Positions 1 to 8,753 of a stretch of DNA of 64,000 bases are shown here, piece by piece (position 1 is the first letter of the stretch; each line of letters begins with the position of its first letter). This stretch comes from Sphingobacterium sp. PCS056 (GTDB taxonomy: Bacteria; Bacteroidota; Bacteroidia; Sphingobacteriales; Sphingobacteriaceae): the NCBI RefSeq assembly GCF_023273895.1, contig NZ_CP096883.1, forward strand, positions 3,906,001-3,970,000. Reading direction: 5' to 3'. Position numbers and translations under genes: made by a program. The notes beneath the pieces are model-generated. The model saw only the letters and a list, made by a program, of their open reading frames with translations. It did not search any database and was not told where the DNA came from.

Positions 1-142
1 CGGAGGCCGCAATCCCTCCAAATATTCCGACTACAAAAGCAAGGATAATGATGAAATTACGATTTGAAATCTTATGCATACGCCAATTATTGAGCGCATT
101 TAATTTCATGTTTAGCCGACTTCTTAATGTATGATTAATCAT
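1..142 (-). CDS. ClC-type chloride channel protein, N-terminal fragment (cut by window edge)
   Basis: Only the first 47 codons lie in the window; the frame stays open to base 1. The translation has a short basic cytoplasmic head (Arg, Lys, His, Asn) followed by the start of a hydrophobic helix, IIILAFVVGIFGGIAAS. This layout and the Gly-rich helix match the N-terminus of Bacteroidota voltage-gated chloride channel (ClC) proteins, which exchange or conduct chloride across the inner membrane. The ATG at 142 lies one base beyond the oxyR stop codon, so the two genes are very probably co-transcribed. With so little sequence the family call rests on pattern recognition; another polytopic transporter is possible. 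Confidence 0.5.
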   Translation of the reverse strand, partial: MINHTLRSRLNMKLNALNNWRMHKISNRNFIIILAFVVGIFGGIAAS

Positions 143-143
143 T

Positions 144-1082
144 TTATTGAAAACTTAGAACTTCCTTTTTTTTCTTTGTTTTGAACTTATCTGGTATGGC
201 ATCCATGATTTCATTTGATAATGCATCTATGGCATGTTTTTTCACAAAATTCTGTGTCGTTACAAGACTAATTTCTCGCACCGGTTCAGGAGCCTTAAAA
301 TAGCGAATACGATTAAGCTGGTCTTCATTGTAATCCACAATCGACAATTCAGGTAAAATCGTAATACCAGCGTTGATATCGACCATTTTTTTTAATGTCT
401 CAACACTACCGGTATTATACTCAAAGCGACCCGAAGTATCATAATTATGTTTATGATGGCAAATATTTAACACTTGGCCCCTCATACAATGTCCTTCATT
501 CAACAACCACAACTTATCTTCTCCGATATCATCTGCACTCAACATCTTTTTGCCAAATAATGGACTTTGTTCGGAAATATAAGCAACGAAATTTTCATAA
601 AATAGTGGTTTCTCGACAATCCCGGCTTCATGCAGGGGCGTTGATAAGATACCACAGTCTAAAAGACCTACTTTTAACTCATGAATAATTCGCTCAGTTG
701 TATATTCCCAGATCTGCAATTGTATTTTAGGATATTTATCCATAAAACTTGTCAATACAGTAGGTAGCAGATAAGGCGCTATGGTAGGAATGACTCCTAT
801 GCGTAATTCTCCATCTAATTCTCCATTTTCATTTTGTACAATCTCCAATACCTTTTTGCTTTCAATAAGGATAGTACGTGCTTGTGCGATAATCTTATCT
901 CCTATTTCTGTCGGAACGACAGGTTGACGACTACGATCAAAAATCTTAACTCCTATCGACTCCTCCAGTTTTTGGATTTGCATACTTAATGTGGGCTGTG
1001 TCACAAAACACTTTTCGGCAGCGGCTACAAAGTTTCTATATGTATCAACGGCGACTATATACTCTAATTGGATGAGCGTCAT
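144..1082 (-). CDS. oxyR: LysR-family hydrogen peroxide sensor OxyR
   Basis: A 312-residue LysR-type regulator. Residues 1-60 form the winged helix-turn-helix (FVAAAEKCFVTQPTLSMQIQ), and the rest is a periplasmic-binding-like effector domain. The motif GHCMRGQVLNIC places cysteines at residues 199 and 208, the same spacing and numbering as the peroxide-sensing disulphide pair of E. coli OxyR, so it should sense H2O2 through Cys199-Cys208. I chose the ATG at 1082 rather than the in-frame codon at 1124. A good promoter (1102-1130) lies inside the longer frame, and MTLIQLEYIVAV is the usual family N-terminus. A ClC channel gene follows after one base. Confidence 0.93.
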   Translation of the reverse strand: MTLIQLEYIVAVDTYRNFVAAAEKCFVTQPTLSMQIQKLEESIGVKIFDRSRQPVVPTEIGDKIIAQARTILIESKKVLEIVQNENGELDGELRIGVIPTIAPYLLPTVLTSFMDKYPKIQLQIWEYTTERIIHELKVGLLDCGILSTPLHEAGIVEKPLFYENFVAYISEQSPLFGKKMLSADDIGEDKLWLLNEGHCMRGQVLNICHHKHNYDTSGRFEYNTGSVETLKKMVDINAGITILPELSIVDYNEDQLNRIRYFKAPEPVREISLVTTQNFVKKHAIDALSNEIMDAIPDKFKTKKKKEVLSFQ

Positions 1083-1101
1083 CTTAGCAATTTTATTTGT
1101 A

Positions 1102-1130
1102 CAAAAGTAACAAACATATTTCATACCAAA
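1102..1130 (-). promoter_or_regulatory. oxyR promoter, Bacteroidota type
   Basis: On the minus strand TTTG (1127-1130) is followed after 17 bases by TACTTTTG (1102-1109), matching the Bacteroidota -33/-7 consensus TTTG ... TAnnTTTG. Transcription would begin near 1095, giving a leader of about a dozen bases before the ATG at 1082. Confidence 0.65.
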
Positions 1131-1226
1131 TGATCGAATGAAGAGCGAAAGATATATACTTATTATTTTTTATCTTTGGAGTTGGATCGGAAACGAAACA
1201 TTCCTATTAATATTATATAAACAAAC

Positions 1227-3392
1227 ATGAAGTTATTGAACACCAAATCATGGAGCCTGCTCCTTCTTTTAGCAACAACTGCCTTTACCATCCAAGCGAA
1301 ATCACCTGACGAAGGTATGTTTCCACTTAGCGAATTAAGCAGAGCAGGCTTAAAGAGTGCTGGCCTAAAAATTAGTGAAAAAGATATTTATAATCCTGGA
1401 AAAGTGGGTCTAGTAGATGCTTTGGTACAAGTGAGTGGATGTACGGGTTCATTTATATCTGGTAGCGGACTGATTATCACCAACCATCACTGTGCGTTCT
1501 CTGCTGTACAATTAGCTAGTACACCTATTAATAATTACCTTAAAGATGGCTTCGTTGCACAATCGCATGAACAAGAGATTGAGGCTAGAGGTCTAACCAT
1601 ACGTATAACAGACTCTTATGAGGATGTATCTGACAAAATATTGTCTGCTGTTGCACAGATTACCGATCCTTCTGAACGAATCAATGTAATAAAGAAAAAG
1701 CAACAGGAATTAGTTGCTGAAGCGCAAAAGCAAGATCCAACGATAAAAGCAGAAGTTTCCGAAATGTTTATTGGTAAAACATATGTTCTATTTCGTTACA
1801 AAACTATTGAAGACGTTCGTCTCGTTTATATTCCTCGCCAAAATATCGGTGAGTTCGGTGGTGAAACAGACAATTGGGTATGGCCTCGTCACACAGGTGA
1901 TTATTCTTTCTTACGCGCATATGTGGGTAAAGATGGGGCTTCTGCCAAATTTTCAAAAGATAATGTACCCTATCAACCAAAGAAATTTTTAAAAGTAAAT
2001 CCAAAAGGTGTTAATGAAAATGACTTTGTATTTATTTTGGGTTATCCAGGACGTACATTTAGACATCGCCCTGCACAATACATCCAATATCAGCAAAACT
2101 TTTTGTTGCCTTATGTATCTAATTTGTACGAATTTCAAAATGATCGTATGTATGAGGCGGGCAAAACAGATAACAATGCTGCCCTGTACCTGGCAACACG
2201 TATCAAAAGAAATGCTAATGTGCTTAAAAATTACAAAGGAAAACTAAAAGGTCTCCGCAATATTGCTTTGATTGATACTAAAAGAAAAGAGGATCAGGCT
2301 TTAAGCGCATTTATCAACAGCAAAGCAAATTTGAAAACTAAATATGGTACATTGATGAGTGATATCGATGGATTGTATAACTTGATCAACCAAGACGCTT
2401 ACAAAGAAATGTGGATGAATAATATCTACACGAGTACCAGTCTAATGCGTGTTGCAAAAGAAATAAATATCTTCAAAGCAGCTATGTTAGAACAAAAAAC
2501 AACACAACAACAACAGGCATTTTTTGAATTGAATAGCGCTAAATTAAAAACAAATTTAGAGGCTATCTATGAAAGCTATAGTCAATATGCGGATCTACGA
2601 ATATTCGCTAAGATGCTTGAAGATGCACATGCATTCCAAGGCAATAATCAAATTGAAAGCATTCAAAAGTTAAAATTCCAAGATCCACAACTCGTTGGAG
2701 CATATACAGGAAAATTAATTACAGAATCAAAACTAAATAATAGTGCAGAAGTATTCAATCATATTTTAGCAAATTCGAAGAGTCTATTGGCCTATTCTGA
2801 TGAACTGCTAAAATTCCAATCTGCATTAGATTTTGATATCCAAAACTTTGCTGTAGAGCAAAAAAGAAGAGATGGTGTCCTCAATAAATTGATGGGTGAC
2901 TATGTTGCTGTTAAGGAATTGTACCAATCCAAAAACTTCATTCCAGATGCCAACTCGACCTTAAGATTGACATTCGGTAATATAAAAGGGTACTCACCAG
3001 TAGATGCTACTTATATGAAACCCTTCACGACACTAGCGGGTATCATACAAAAGGGTAATCTTGGTGAAGCAGACTTTGACTATCCTTCAGAAATCAAAAC
3101 GGCATGGGAAAATAAAAATTTTGGACCATATGTTAAAAAAGAATTAAATGATGTGCCTGTGAATATGCTTTACAATATGGATACGACCGGTGGCAACTCG
3201 GGATCGCCTATTATGAATGCGTATGGTGAATTGATCGGTGTCAACTTCGATCGCTCATATGATGCGACTATCAACGATTTTGCATGGAATGATAGCTATA
3301 GCCGTTCAATTGGTGTCGATATTCGTTATGTATTGTGGGTAGCAGACAAAATTGATAATGCACAATTTATCCTTAAAGAAATGGGTATCTAA
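1227..3392 (+). CDS. S46-family dipeptidyl-peptidase, DPP11-like
   Basis: A 721-residue secreted serine peptidase, the usual length for the S46 family. It removes dipeptides from peptides in the periplasm. Residues 1-24 are a signal peptide. The chymotrypsin-like catalytic His is His88 in ITNHHC, and Cys72 and Cys89 can form the flanking disulphide. The nucleophile is Ser658 in GGNSGSP. The residue 18 positions after the nucleophile (Arg676, in GVNFDR) corresponds to position 673 of Porphyromonas enzymes. There, Arg marks DPP11 (Asp/Glu at P1) and Gly marks DPP7, so acidic specificity is predicted. A TATCTTTG -7 box lies at 1171-1178. The gene is monocistronic, with a terminator at 3421. Confidence 0.93.
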   Translation: MKLLNTKSWSLLLLLATTAFTIQAKSPDEGMFPLSELSRAGLKSAGLKISEKDIYNPGKVGLVDALVQVSGCTGSFISGSGLIITNHHCAFSAVQLASTPINNYLKDGFVAQSHEQEIEARGLTIRITDSYEDVSDKILSAVAQITDPSERINVIKKKQQELVAEAQKQDPTIKAEVSEMFIGKTYVLFRYKTIEDVRLVYIPRQNIGEFGGETDNWVWPRHTGDYSFLRAYVGKDGASAKFSKDNVPYQPKKFLKVNPKGVNENDFVFILGYPGRTFRHRPAQYIQYQQNFLLPYVSNLYEFQNDRMYEAGKTDNNAALYLATRIKRNANVLKNYKGKLKGLRNIALIDTKRKEDQALSAFINSKANLKTKYGTLMSDIDGLYNLINQDAYKEMWMNNIYTSTSLMRVAKEINIFKAAMLEQKTTQQQQAFFELNSAKLKTNLEAIYESYSQYADLRIFAKMLEDAHAFQGNNQIESIQKLKFQDPQLVGAYTGKLITESKLNNSAEVFNHILANSKSLLAYSDELLKFQSALDFDIQNFAVEQKRRDGVLNKLMGDYVAVKELYQSKNFIPDANSTLRLTFGNIKGYSPVDATYMKPFTTLAGIIQKGNLGEADFDYPSEIKTAWENKNFGPYVKKELNDVPVNMLYNMDTTGGNSGSPIMNAYGELIGVNFDRSYDATINDFAWNDSYSRSIGVDIRYVLWVADKIDNAQFILKEMGI

Positions 3393-3420
3393 AATTATTA
3401 AAAATTAAGACATTCATATT

Positions 3421-3462
3421 TGGCCCCATAAAGTTTAATTACTGTATGGGGCCAATTTTATT
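3421..3462. terminator. Bidirectional hairpin terminator
   Basis: A perfect 10-bp stem (3421-3430 with 3445-3454, TGGCCCCATA and its complement) closes a 14-base loop and is followed by a T-rich run. It ends the S46 peptidase transcript and can also serve the converging small gene at 3525. Confidence 0.8.
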
Positions 3463-3524
3463 ACTTAAAGTCTGAGGGACCAATCTTGCACCTCAATCTT
3501 CAATTAGTAGGATATACTTTATAA

Positions 3525-3737
3525 TTATTCAATCGACACTATCCCACCTTCTTTCTTAAGATGGTCTTCCAAATAACTTGAGACGCTAGCCCGTCCACAT
3601 CGTTCATGAGCGATCAAAGCTTCACGATTTGCTTTCCAAAAAGGTAATCTTAACTCGCAATTTAATTGATAAGAAATAGCAGATATTATTAAAATTTCAA
3701 TTAGATTTAATTTATCTTCATCAAAAATTAATGACAT
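3525..3737 (-). CDS. Hypothetical 70-residue protein
   Basis: I do not recognise the family. The 70-residue product begins MSLIFDEDKLNLIEI. It has a short hydrophobic patch (LNLIEILIISAISY), a central basic/aromatic segment (LRLPFWKANREAL) and a charged C-terminal part with EDHLKKEGG. There is no signal peptide. It is transcribed divergently from the small transporter at 3736, and the two ATG codons overlap on the palindrome CATG. The composition looks coding, but one of the two start assignments may be wrong. It has no other internal Met. Confidence 0.45.
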   Translation of the reverse strand: MSLIFDEDKLNLIEILIISAISYQLNCELRLPFWKANREALIAHERCGRASVSSYLEDHLKKEGGIVSIE

Positions 3738-4071
3738 GAACTACTTTTTTTTTGTTTCTTTTTGGATTTGTCAGATTATATCTACGGTTATTTTCAAGTA
3801 CGGAGGCATTCATCCTAAATACCATTGGGCTGCTTTGATTGCAGGAAATTTAATTCTAATAATTGCAAGTTGGTTTCTAATTCAATTATTTAAAACTTTT
3901 CCCCAGCCTATCGTAATTGCCTTATGTTCGGGAGGAACATTTCTTACGGTACAACTTGCGATGGCCCTCATCTTCAAACAACCGTTGACTTGGTTGCAAA
4001 TTTTAGGTTCAGCCATTATTGTCTTTGGGATGGTATTGGTTACTTTCGGTGGAAAAGATCAACCTGTTTAA
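3736..4071 (+). CDS. Small four-helix transporter of the DMT/SMR type
   Basis: A 111-residue, very hydrophobic protein with four predicted membrane segments (about 2-20, 30-50, 58-78, 86-105). It has a Pro in the third segment (FPQPIVIALCSGG) and the pattern WLQILGSAIIVFGMVLV near the end. Size and topology fit the small multidrug resistance / half-EamA group of drug-metabolite transporters, which usually work as dimers in the inner membrane. The substrate is unknown. The start codon overlaps the start of the divergent gene at 3525-3737. Confidence 0.65.
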   Translation: MNYFFFVSFWICQIISTVIFKYGGIHPKYHWAALIAGNLILIIASWFLIQLFKTFPQPIVIALCSGGTFLTVQLAMALIFKQPLTWLQILGSAIIVFGMVLVTFGGKDQPV

Positions 4072-4080
4072 AATATACTT

Positions 4081-4116
4081 AAATGGATTTTTAGACACTC
4101 GTTTAAAAATCCATTT
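4081..4116. terminator. Hairpin between converging genes
   Basis: A perfect 13-bp inverted repeat (4081-4093 with 4104-4116) with a 10-base loop. The A/T run is inside the stem, so on either strand it could stop transcription between the small transporter and the converging barrel gene. Confidence 0.5.
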
Positions 4117-4139
4117 ATGCATTTACAAAAATATCCTGA

Positions 4140-6749
4140 TTAGAAGCGGAGACCAATACTTAGATAAGGACGAAACCCCTCTTTTGAAAATCCTCCAACA
4201 GCTTGAATGACCAAAAGATCAGCAGGTATGATATATAATCCACCGCCATATCCCGTGTGCCATCGGCTAGAAGATTCTTCAGACATCCAAACCCGCCCTA
4301 TATCATGAAAACCAATGATTCCAACTGTTCCTGGAACTAAATAAGAGTCAAAACTCCAAACTTTAAGTCTCAATTCAAAATTGTTGTAGAGCATCGTCTT
4401 TCCTGTAAAACGCTTAGAATTAAATCCCCGTAAGCTGTTTTCACCACCTAACTGCGCATATTGAAAAATTAAAGGATCACCGAACAAAGTTTCAAATCCT
4501 GTCCGATTCGCTAATGTGATCCAATCTGCAGTATTTGTTTTGTAAAAACTAAATGTCGATTTTACTCTCATAAATTGATGATTACCGGCAGTTAACTGAC
4601 TTTTTGCTTCAATCAAATTGTGCCAAAAAACACCTTTTTTAGCATTATCTTTTTGATCACGGCTATCGTATTGCAAAGCCGCTAAAATTCCTGTAAAGAA
4701 AAATTTTCCATAAACTGGAATGCTGGGGTTTTCCAAAGCATACTTTTCAAAAAAATGACTTTTGTTATCTTCTTCATTGCTGATGATCAAATCAGAGGAA
4801 GATCCAGCTTTCCAATTCCAATGATTACCAAAATCCCTTTTTAATAAAAAGTTGGCATAAATTCGATCGTATCGATTTCGATAATATTGAATTCCCCTAC
4901 TTTTACGTTCCTCAAATTCTGTATTATTTCCCAACCCAAAAAAGTTTTCCTGGTTATTCGGCCCATCGGATTCCAACTGTATTAAAAAATCATTTTTGTT
5001 CCATAACGATTTAAAATCAGCACTATATTTGAAATTAAATGATTTTCGACCTGTGGTATAATGTGCCCAAAAATCTTGCTTAAATGCATAGGGATCTTTT
5101 CTAAACCCTTGTTTCTCGATGAGATAGCCAGCTCCTAACATGAGTCCCTTATCTACGCTGTACTGTAAAGATGCGAGTATACCTGTTCTATCGTATTTAA
5201 AACTATTCCGATCATAATGATGTATAAGGCTATCGTTAGAGAGTTTTAATTGCAACGCATTGTTTGTTTCAAATGTATTTTGGTCGGTTTTATCATCATA
5301 AACATACACGCGATTACTACGGGCGAAAGTAGGCTCTACGTAATAACTATCTGCTCCTTTCCCACCAATCAATCTGAGTTTTATTTTTGATTTACTCTTT
5401 CCCTTTAGATGATATACATCTGTCCCTGCGAGACCGTAAATTCTTAACTCTTTAGTTTCATTTGGATAAAACGTTCTTTTAACCAATTTTCTACCTACAG
5501 ATCCATCTTTTTTCTTGTTCCTAATTTCCAATTCAATAGAACCATTCTTATGAAAGGTGAAATAAAAGAATTCATTTTTCGCTGAGGCGGCTATATCGAC
5601 ATTTTTTGCTAAGTCCCTATAATAAGTTAGGGCCGTCTCCATCAAGTTGTCTCTCCTTGCACGGATATGTCCTTTTAGTTCCGCAGCACTCAATTTTACT
5701 ATGGTATCTGGCATTTGAGCCATAGCAACATCAATTAAGGAATCGGTCATGATCTTTTGAACATACTGAACTTCAGATTTCCACTCTTTTTCATCTAAAT
5801 GATTCAGGAAATAACGATCAAAGTGCCTTTCATTGAAATTCCACTGTCCGACATTGCGAATATGATCTCCGAAAGGTTGTAAATGTGCTTTCAGCCACTG
5901 CATAGACAGCAAGACGGGGAATACACCGGAAGTTTTATAATAAACCTTATCTCGATCTCGTGGCACGGGACTATAAACTTTCTTATCTTCCACTTTTTGA
6001 GCATCCCATCGCCAATTGTCCTCATGTCGATCCCAATCGCCTAATAGAAAATCTAATAACCTTGCTCGCAACGTCAATCCTTGATCGACTTGGATATCAT
6101 TGTCCTCTTCTAACTTACGTTGTGCTTTGAGCGTATTGTCCGTTTTAGCATTTTCATCTTCTAAGGGTACGCGAGGTTCAAACATGTAGGCTCTATTTCT
6201 AAAAATTTGGCGGTATTCTCCTAGGCCAGGGTCATCCCCCACATAGACCAATGAAGGGCTTGCATGTGGAATTTGCAATGCACGATTAAACGTTGGCACC
6301 GTCAGTGCTCCGAAAGGATGAGCGATAGAAATTTGGTCTTGTACAATATCTTTTGCAATAGTATGTCTTAAATTTTCAGGTAGACTTCTTTCAGGATATT
6401 TATTTATAGAGCGCAGCACCCATTCTCGCCCCGTGCTGTCTCGTAGCCGTAACGATTGTGTCTGCATCCCTCCTCCAAGTTTAACAATGCTGAGACCCCC
6501 AAATTCATCTTGAAGATTCATCACTCGCATCTTTACTGGAGTATTGTATAATTTGCGATAGGAATCTCCGAGCCAAAATCGATGAATTTTGCTCACTTTG
6601 TCATAGCTTGGATCTATCACAGCATAAACGGAATCAACACCCGATGAGGCTTTTGTTTGGGCATTTAATAAGGATATACAATTGATAAAAAAGCATACAT
6701 TGACGATGCAATACCTATATTTATAGAGCTGGGATGTGTAACGGTTCAT
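4140..6749 (-). CDS. Outer-membrane BamA/TamA-type barrel protein with periplasmic kinase-like domain
   Basis: An 869-residue protein with a signal peptide (residues 1-30). The C-terminal part, from about 500 onward, has the alternating aromatic strands of a 16-stranded surface-antigen barrel. It contains GGENSLRGFNSKRF (the conserved barrel-lid RGF motif) and ends in a terminal Phe. The middle part has features seen in kinase-fold proteins. These are a Gly-rich GGG at 92-94, a strand WVLRSI around 110, GDWDRHEDNW at 237-246 (like the HipA/PI-kinase catalytic loop DRHxxN) and PRDRD at 263-267 in the place of the metal-binding DFG. Related Bacteroidota proteins often carry an extra N-terminal metallophosphatase, absent here. 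The barrel call is firm; the kinase reading is inference. Confidence 0.8.
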   Translation of the reverse strand: MNRYTSQLYKYRYCIVNVCFFINCISLLNAQTKASSGVDSVYAVIDPSYDKVSKIHRFWLGDSYRKLYNTPVKMRVMNLQDEFGGLSIVKLGGGMQTQSLRLRDSTGREWVLRSINKYPERSLPENLRHTIAKDIVQDQISIAHPFGALTVPTFNRALQIPHASPSLVYVGDDPGLGEYRQIFRNRAYMFEPRVPLEDENAKTDNTLKAQRKLEEDNDIQVDQGLTLRARLLDFLLGDWDRHEDNWRWDAQKVEDKKVYSPVPRDRDKVYYKTSGVFPVLLSMQWLKAHLQPFGDHIRNVGQWNFNERHFDRYFLNHLDEKEWKSEVQYVQKIMTDSLIDVAMAQMPDTIVKLSAAELKGHIRARRDNLMETALTYYRDLAKNVDIAASAKNEFFYFTFHKNGSIELEIRNKKKDGSVGRKLVKRTFYPNETKELRIYGLAGTDVYHLKGKSKSKIKLRLIGGKGADSYYVEPTFARSNRVYVYDDKTDQNTFETNNALQLKLSNDSLIHHYDRNSFKYDRTGILASLQYSVDKGLMLGAGYLIEKQGFRKDPYAFKQDFWAHYTTGRKSFNFKYSADFKSLWNKNDFLIQLESDGPNNQENFFGLGNNTEFEERKSRGIQYYRNRYDRIYANFLLKRDFGNHWNWKAGSSSDLIISNEEDNKSHFFEKYALENPSIPVYGKFFFTGILAALQYDSRDQKDNAKKGVFWHNLIEAKSQLTAGNHQFMRVKSTFSFYKTNTADWITLANRTGFETLFGDPLIFQYAQLGGENSLRGFNSKRFTGKTMLYNNFELRLKVWSFDSYLVPGTVGIIGFHDIGRVWMSEESSSRWHTGYGGGLYIIPADLLVIQAVGGFSKEGFRPYLSIGLRF

Positions 6750-6893
6750 GCGATATGAATTAATGCAAGGTCAATTTTAAATCTAAAATACATAAAATTT
6801 TCAATTGCACTTATGGTAGGCATGCATCTCATCAGAAATTGATATCTAACAAGAGACATAAGCAAGGCAAGTTAATGGCTTATACAAGATGTG

Positions 6894-6921
6894 CGTGCCA
6901 TATCAAACGTGCCATATCAAA
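6894..6921. repeat. Perfect tandem duplication of 14 bases
   Basis: Bases 6894-6907 (CGTGCCATATCAAA) are repeated exactly at 6908-6921 in the 236-base spacer between the barrel gene and the helicase. Nothing else recognisable lies in that spacer apart from the helicase terminator. Confidence 0.9.
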
Positions 6922-6949
6922 TAAAAATTAATCACCGAATAATTCTTAA

Positions 6950-6986
6950 ATTATAAAGGGTTTGACATGGCCAAACCCTTTATAAT
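6950..6986 (-). terminator. Terminator of the DEAD-box helicase gene
   Basis: A perfect 15-bp inverted repeat (6950-6964 with 6972-6986) around a 7-base loop. It starts inside the helicase stop codon and runs into a TTTAAGAATT stretch on the minus strand. Confidence 0.8.
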
Positions 6987-8203
6987 TAATCTTTCTTAAC
7001 GAATTTTTTGAATTTCTTCTTTCTTGTATTTTTCTTTTTATGTTCCGAAAAACGATTTGGATCAAAAACTGGACCTTCAGAAAAACCTGCTGGCAGTGGC
7101 AGTTTTTCAATACTTGATCCGATCAACTCTTCGATCTTGGCAAAGCGCTGTTGATCTTTCTGATTAACAAAAGTAATTGCTGTTCCTGTGGTCGCTGCTC
7201 GAGCAGTACGACCCACACGATGAATATAATCTTCTGGATCCGGCGGTACATCATAGTTGATAACCAAACTGATCCCTACGATATCAATACCTCTGGAAAT
7301 AACATCAGTACCGATCAATACATTGATCTTTTTTGCTTTAAAGCGATTCATGATATCTTCACGTTGCACCTGCTCCAAATCAGAGTGAAATGCCTCAACT
7401 GCGATCCCATTCTTATGCAGATCAATAGACAATCGCTTTACAAATTCTTTTTTAGAGGCAAAAATAATGGTGCTTGTATAGATAGGGTTGGTAAGAATGT
7501 GTTGTATCAACGCTGTTTTTTGATCATCATATACCATATAAACCTGTTGACTAATACCTTCAGAAGGTTTTGATAAAGCAATATTGATCTCCGTTGGATT
7601 GTGTAATATTTGCTTAGCTAGTGTTCTAATCTTACCTGGCATCGTGGCAGAGAACAATAAATTTTGTCTTTTTTCAGGAAGAAAACTAATAATTTTCATA
7701 ATATCTTCATGAAATCCCATATCTAACATACGGTCAGCTTCGTCAAGAATAAAATGCTTCACTTTATTAAAATGAAGTTTTCCTGAAGCCAAATGTGCAA
7801 TTAAGCGACCAGGCGTTGCCACGATAATATTCGCTCCTTCTTTTATTGCTGTACGTTGCTGTTCGTAATCCATTCCATTTCCCCCGCCGTATACAGCTAT
7901 GGAAGTGGCTCCAGTAAAATAGCCTAAACCCATGATTTGCTGATCAATCTGTAAAGCCAGCTCTCGAGTTGGAACTAAAATTAACGTATTTATATAGTCG
8001 GATTGTTCCTCGGCGATCTGATGTAGAACGGGTAGTAAATAAGATGCTGTTTTACCCGTACCTGTTTGCGCGCAAGCAATCAAATCTTTATGCTCCAGCA
8101 CAACAGGTATTGCCTGTTCCTGGATAGGTGTTGCATCTTCATATCCCATGCTATCTAAGCCCTCTTCCAACGAAGATGCTAAACCAAATTCTGTAAATTT
8201 CAA
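6986..8203 (-). CDS. DEAD-box ATP-dependent RNA helicase, RhlE-like
   Basis: A 405-residue superfamily-2 helicase that unwinds RNA duplexes using ATP. Visible motifs are the Q motif (GYEDATPIQEQAIP, about 20-33), motif I AQTGTGKT, PTRELA, TPGR, DEADRM (motif II), SAT (motif III) and HRVGRTAR (motif VI). A Lys/Arg-rich tail (KKKNTRKKKFKKF) probably binds RNA. The conserved N-terminus MKFTEFGL begins at a TTG codon (8201-8203 on the plus strand reads CAA), and no ATG lies upstream before a stop. It is monocistronic with a strong terminator. RhlE/CshA-type enzymes act in ribosome assembly and cold adaptation. Confidence 0.92.
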   Translation of the reverse strand: MKFTEFGLASSLEEGLDSMGYEDATPIQEQAIPVVLEHKDLIACAQTGTGKTASYLLPVLHQIAEEQSDYINTLILVPTRELALQIDQQIMGLGYFTGATSIAVYGGGNGMDYEQQRTAIKEGANIIVATPGRLIAHLASGKLHFNKVKHFILDEADRMLDMGFHEDIMKIISFLPEKRQNLLFSATMPGKIRTLAKQILHNPTEINIALSKPSEGISQQVYMVYDDQKTALIQHILTNPIYTSTIIFASKKEFVKRLSIDLHKNGIAVEAFHSDLEQVQREDIMNRFKAKKINVLIGTDVISRGIDIVGISLVINYDVPPDPEDYIHRVGRTARAATTGTAITFVNQKDQQRFAKIEELIGSSIEKLPLPAGFSEGPVFDPNRFSEHKKKNTRKKKFKKFVKKD

Positions 8204-8390
8204 TATTTTTTATCTTTTACTTTAAAAATCAGCATAATGTAAGCTTTTTTTTCATATTTACCGTATATTAAATAATAACTACATGATTTTCAGTAAATTA
8301 TATATAAAGCTATCGGATTTGGGAGAGATTAATAATTCTATTTTATTACACGTCTAAAATAAAAATAATAAGGATCATAGAGTAAAAAAG

Positions 8391-8420
8391 AAAGACCTAA
8401 TATATCACGATTAGATCTTT
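8391..8420 (-). terminator. Terminator downstream of the DUF2892-like gene
   Basis: On the minus strand an 11-bp stem with one G-U pair (8410-8420 with 8391-8401) is followed by CTTTTTTAC. It lies about 35 bases past the end of the gene at 8454-8753. Confidence 0.7.
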
Positions 8421-8453
8421 GCTTTTTATATATCGAAATTGCTTATTATCAAC

Positions 8454-8753
8454 TTAATCTTTCTTTATAAAGTATCGATGCTCAATCACTTCGACACGCT
8501 CGGCATCGTCCTCAATGGCTTTCTTGACAGCACATTTGCCAGTCACACCTCGGTAGACAAGTGCTCCTCCTAGAGACAACCCAGAAAGTGCCGTTAAAGG
8601 GTGCTTTATTAAAAACCTCACACCTGCACCTAATATAAATCCACCAGCTACAACTGAAAGTATACGCTCTGAGGTTTCAATTTTACCGTTTTCACAGTTT
8701 TCGTCTACCTTACTTTTAACTTTGCTAATTACTTTATCTACTAACGTACCCAT
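8454..8753 (-). CDS. DUF2892/YgaP-like small membrane protein
   Basis: A 99-residue protein with an amphipathic Lys-rich start, then two short hydrophobic segments (LSVVAGGFILGAGVRFLI and LTALSGLSLGGALVYRG), then a charged tail. The pattern ER-(x)n-GG...LVYRGVTGKC resembles the inner-membrane DUF2892 (YgaP transmembrane) module, whose signature is a Gly-rich hairpin ending RGxTGxC. The function is unknown. It is monocistronic, with the start at ATG 8753. Confidence 0.6.
   Translation of the reverse strand: MGTLVDKVISKVKSKVDENCENGKIETSERILSVVAGGFILGAGVRFLIKHPLTALSGLSLGGALVYRGVTGKCAVKKAIEDDAERVEVIEHRYFIKKD

Noticed and set aside
395..688. 97-codon plus-strand frame inside oxyR
   Set aside because: Lies wholly antisense to a well-supported gene and has no family features.
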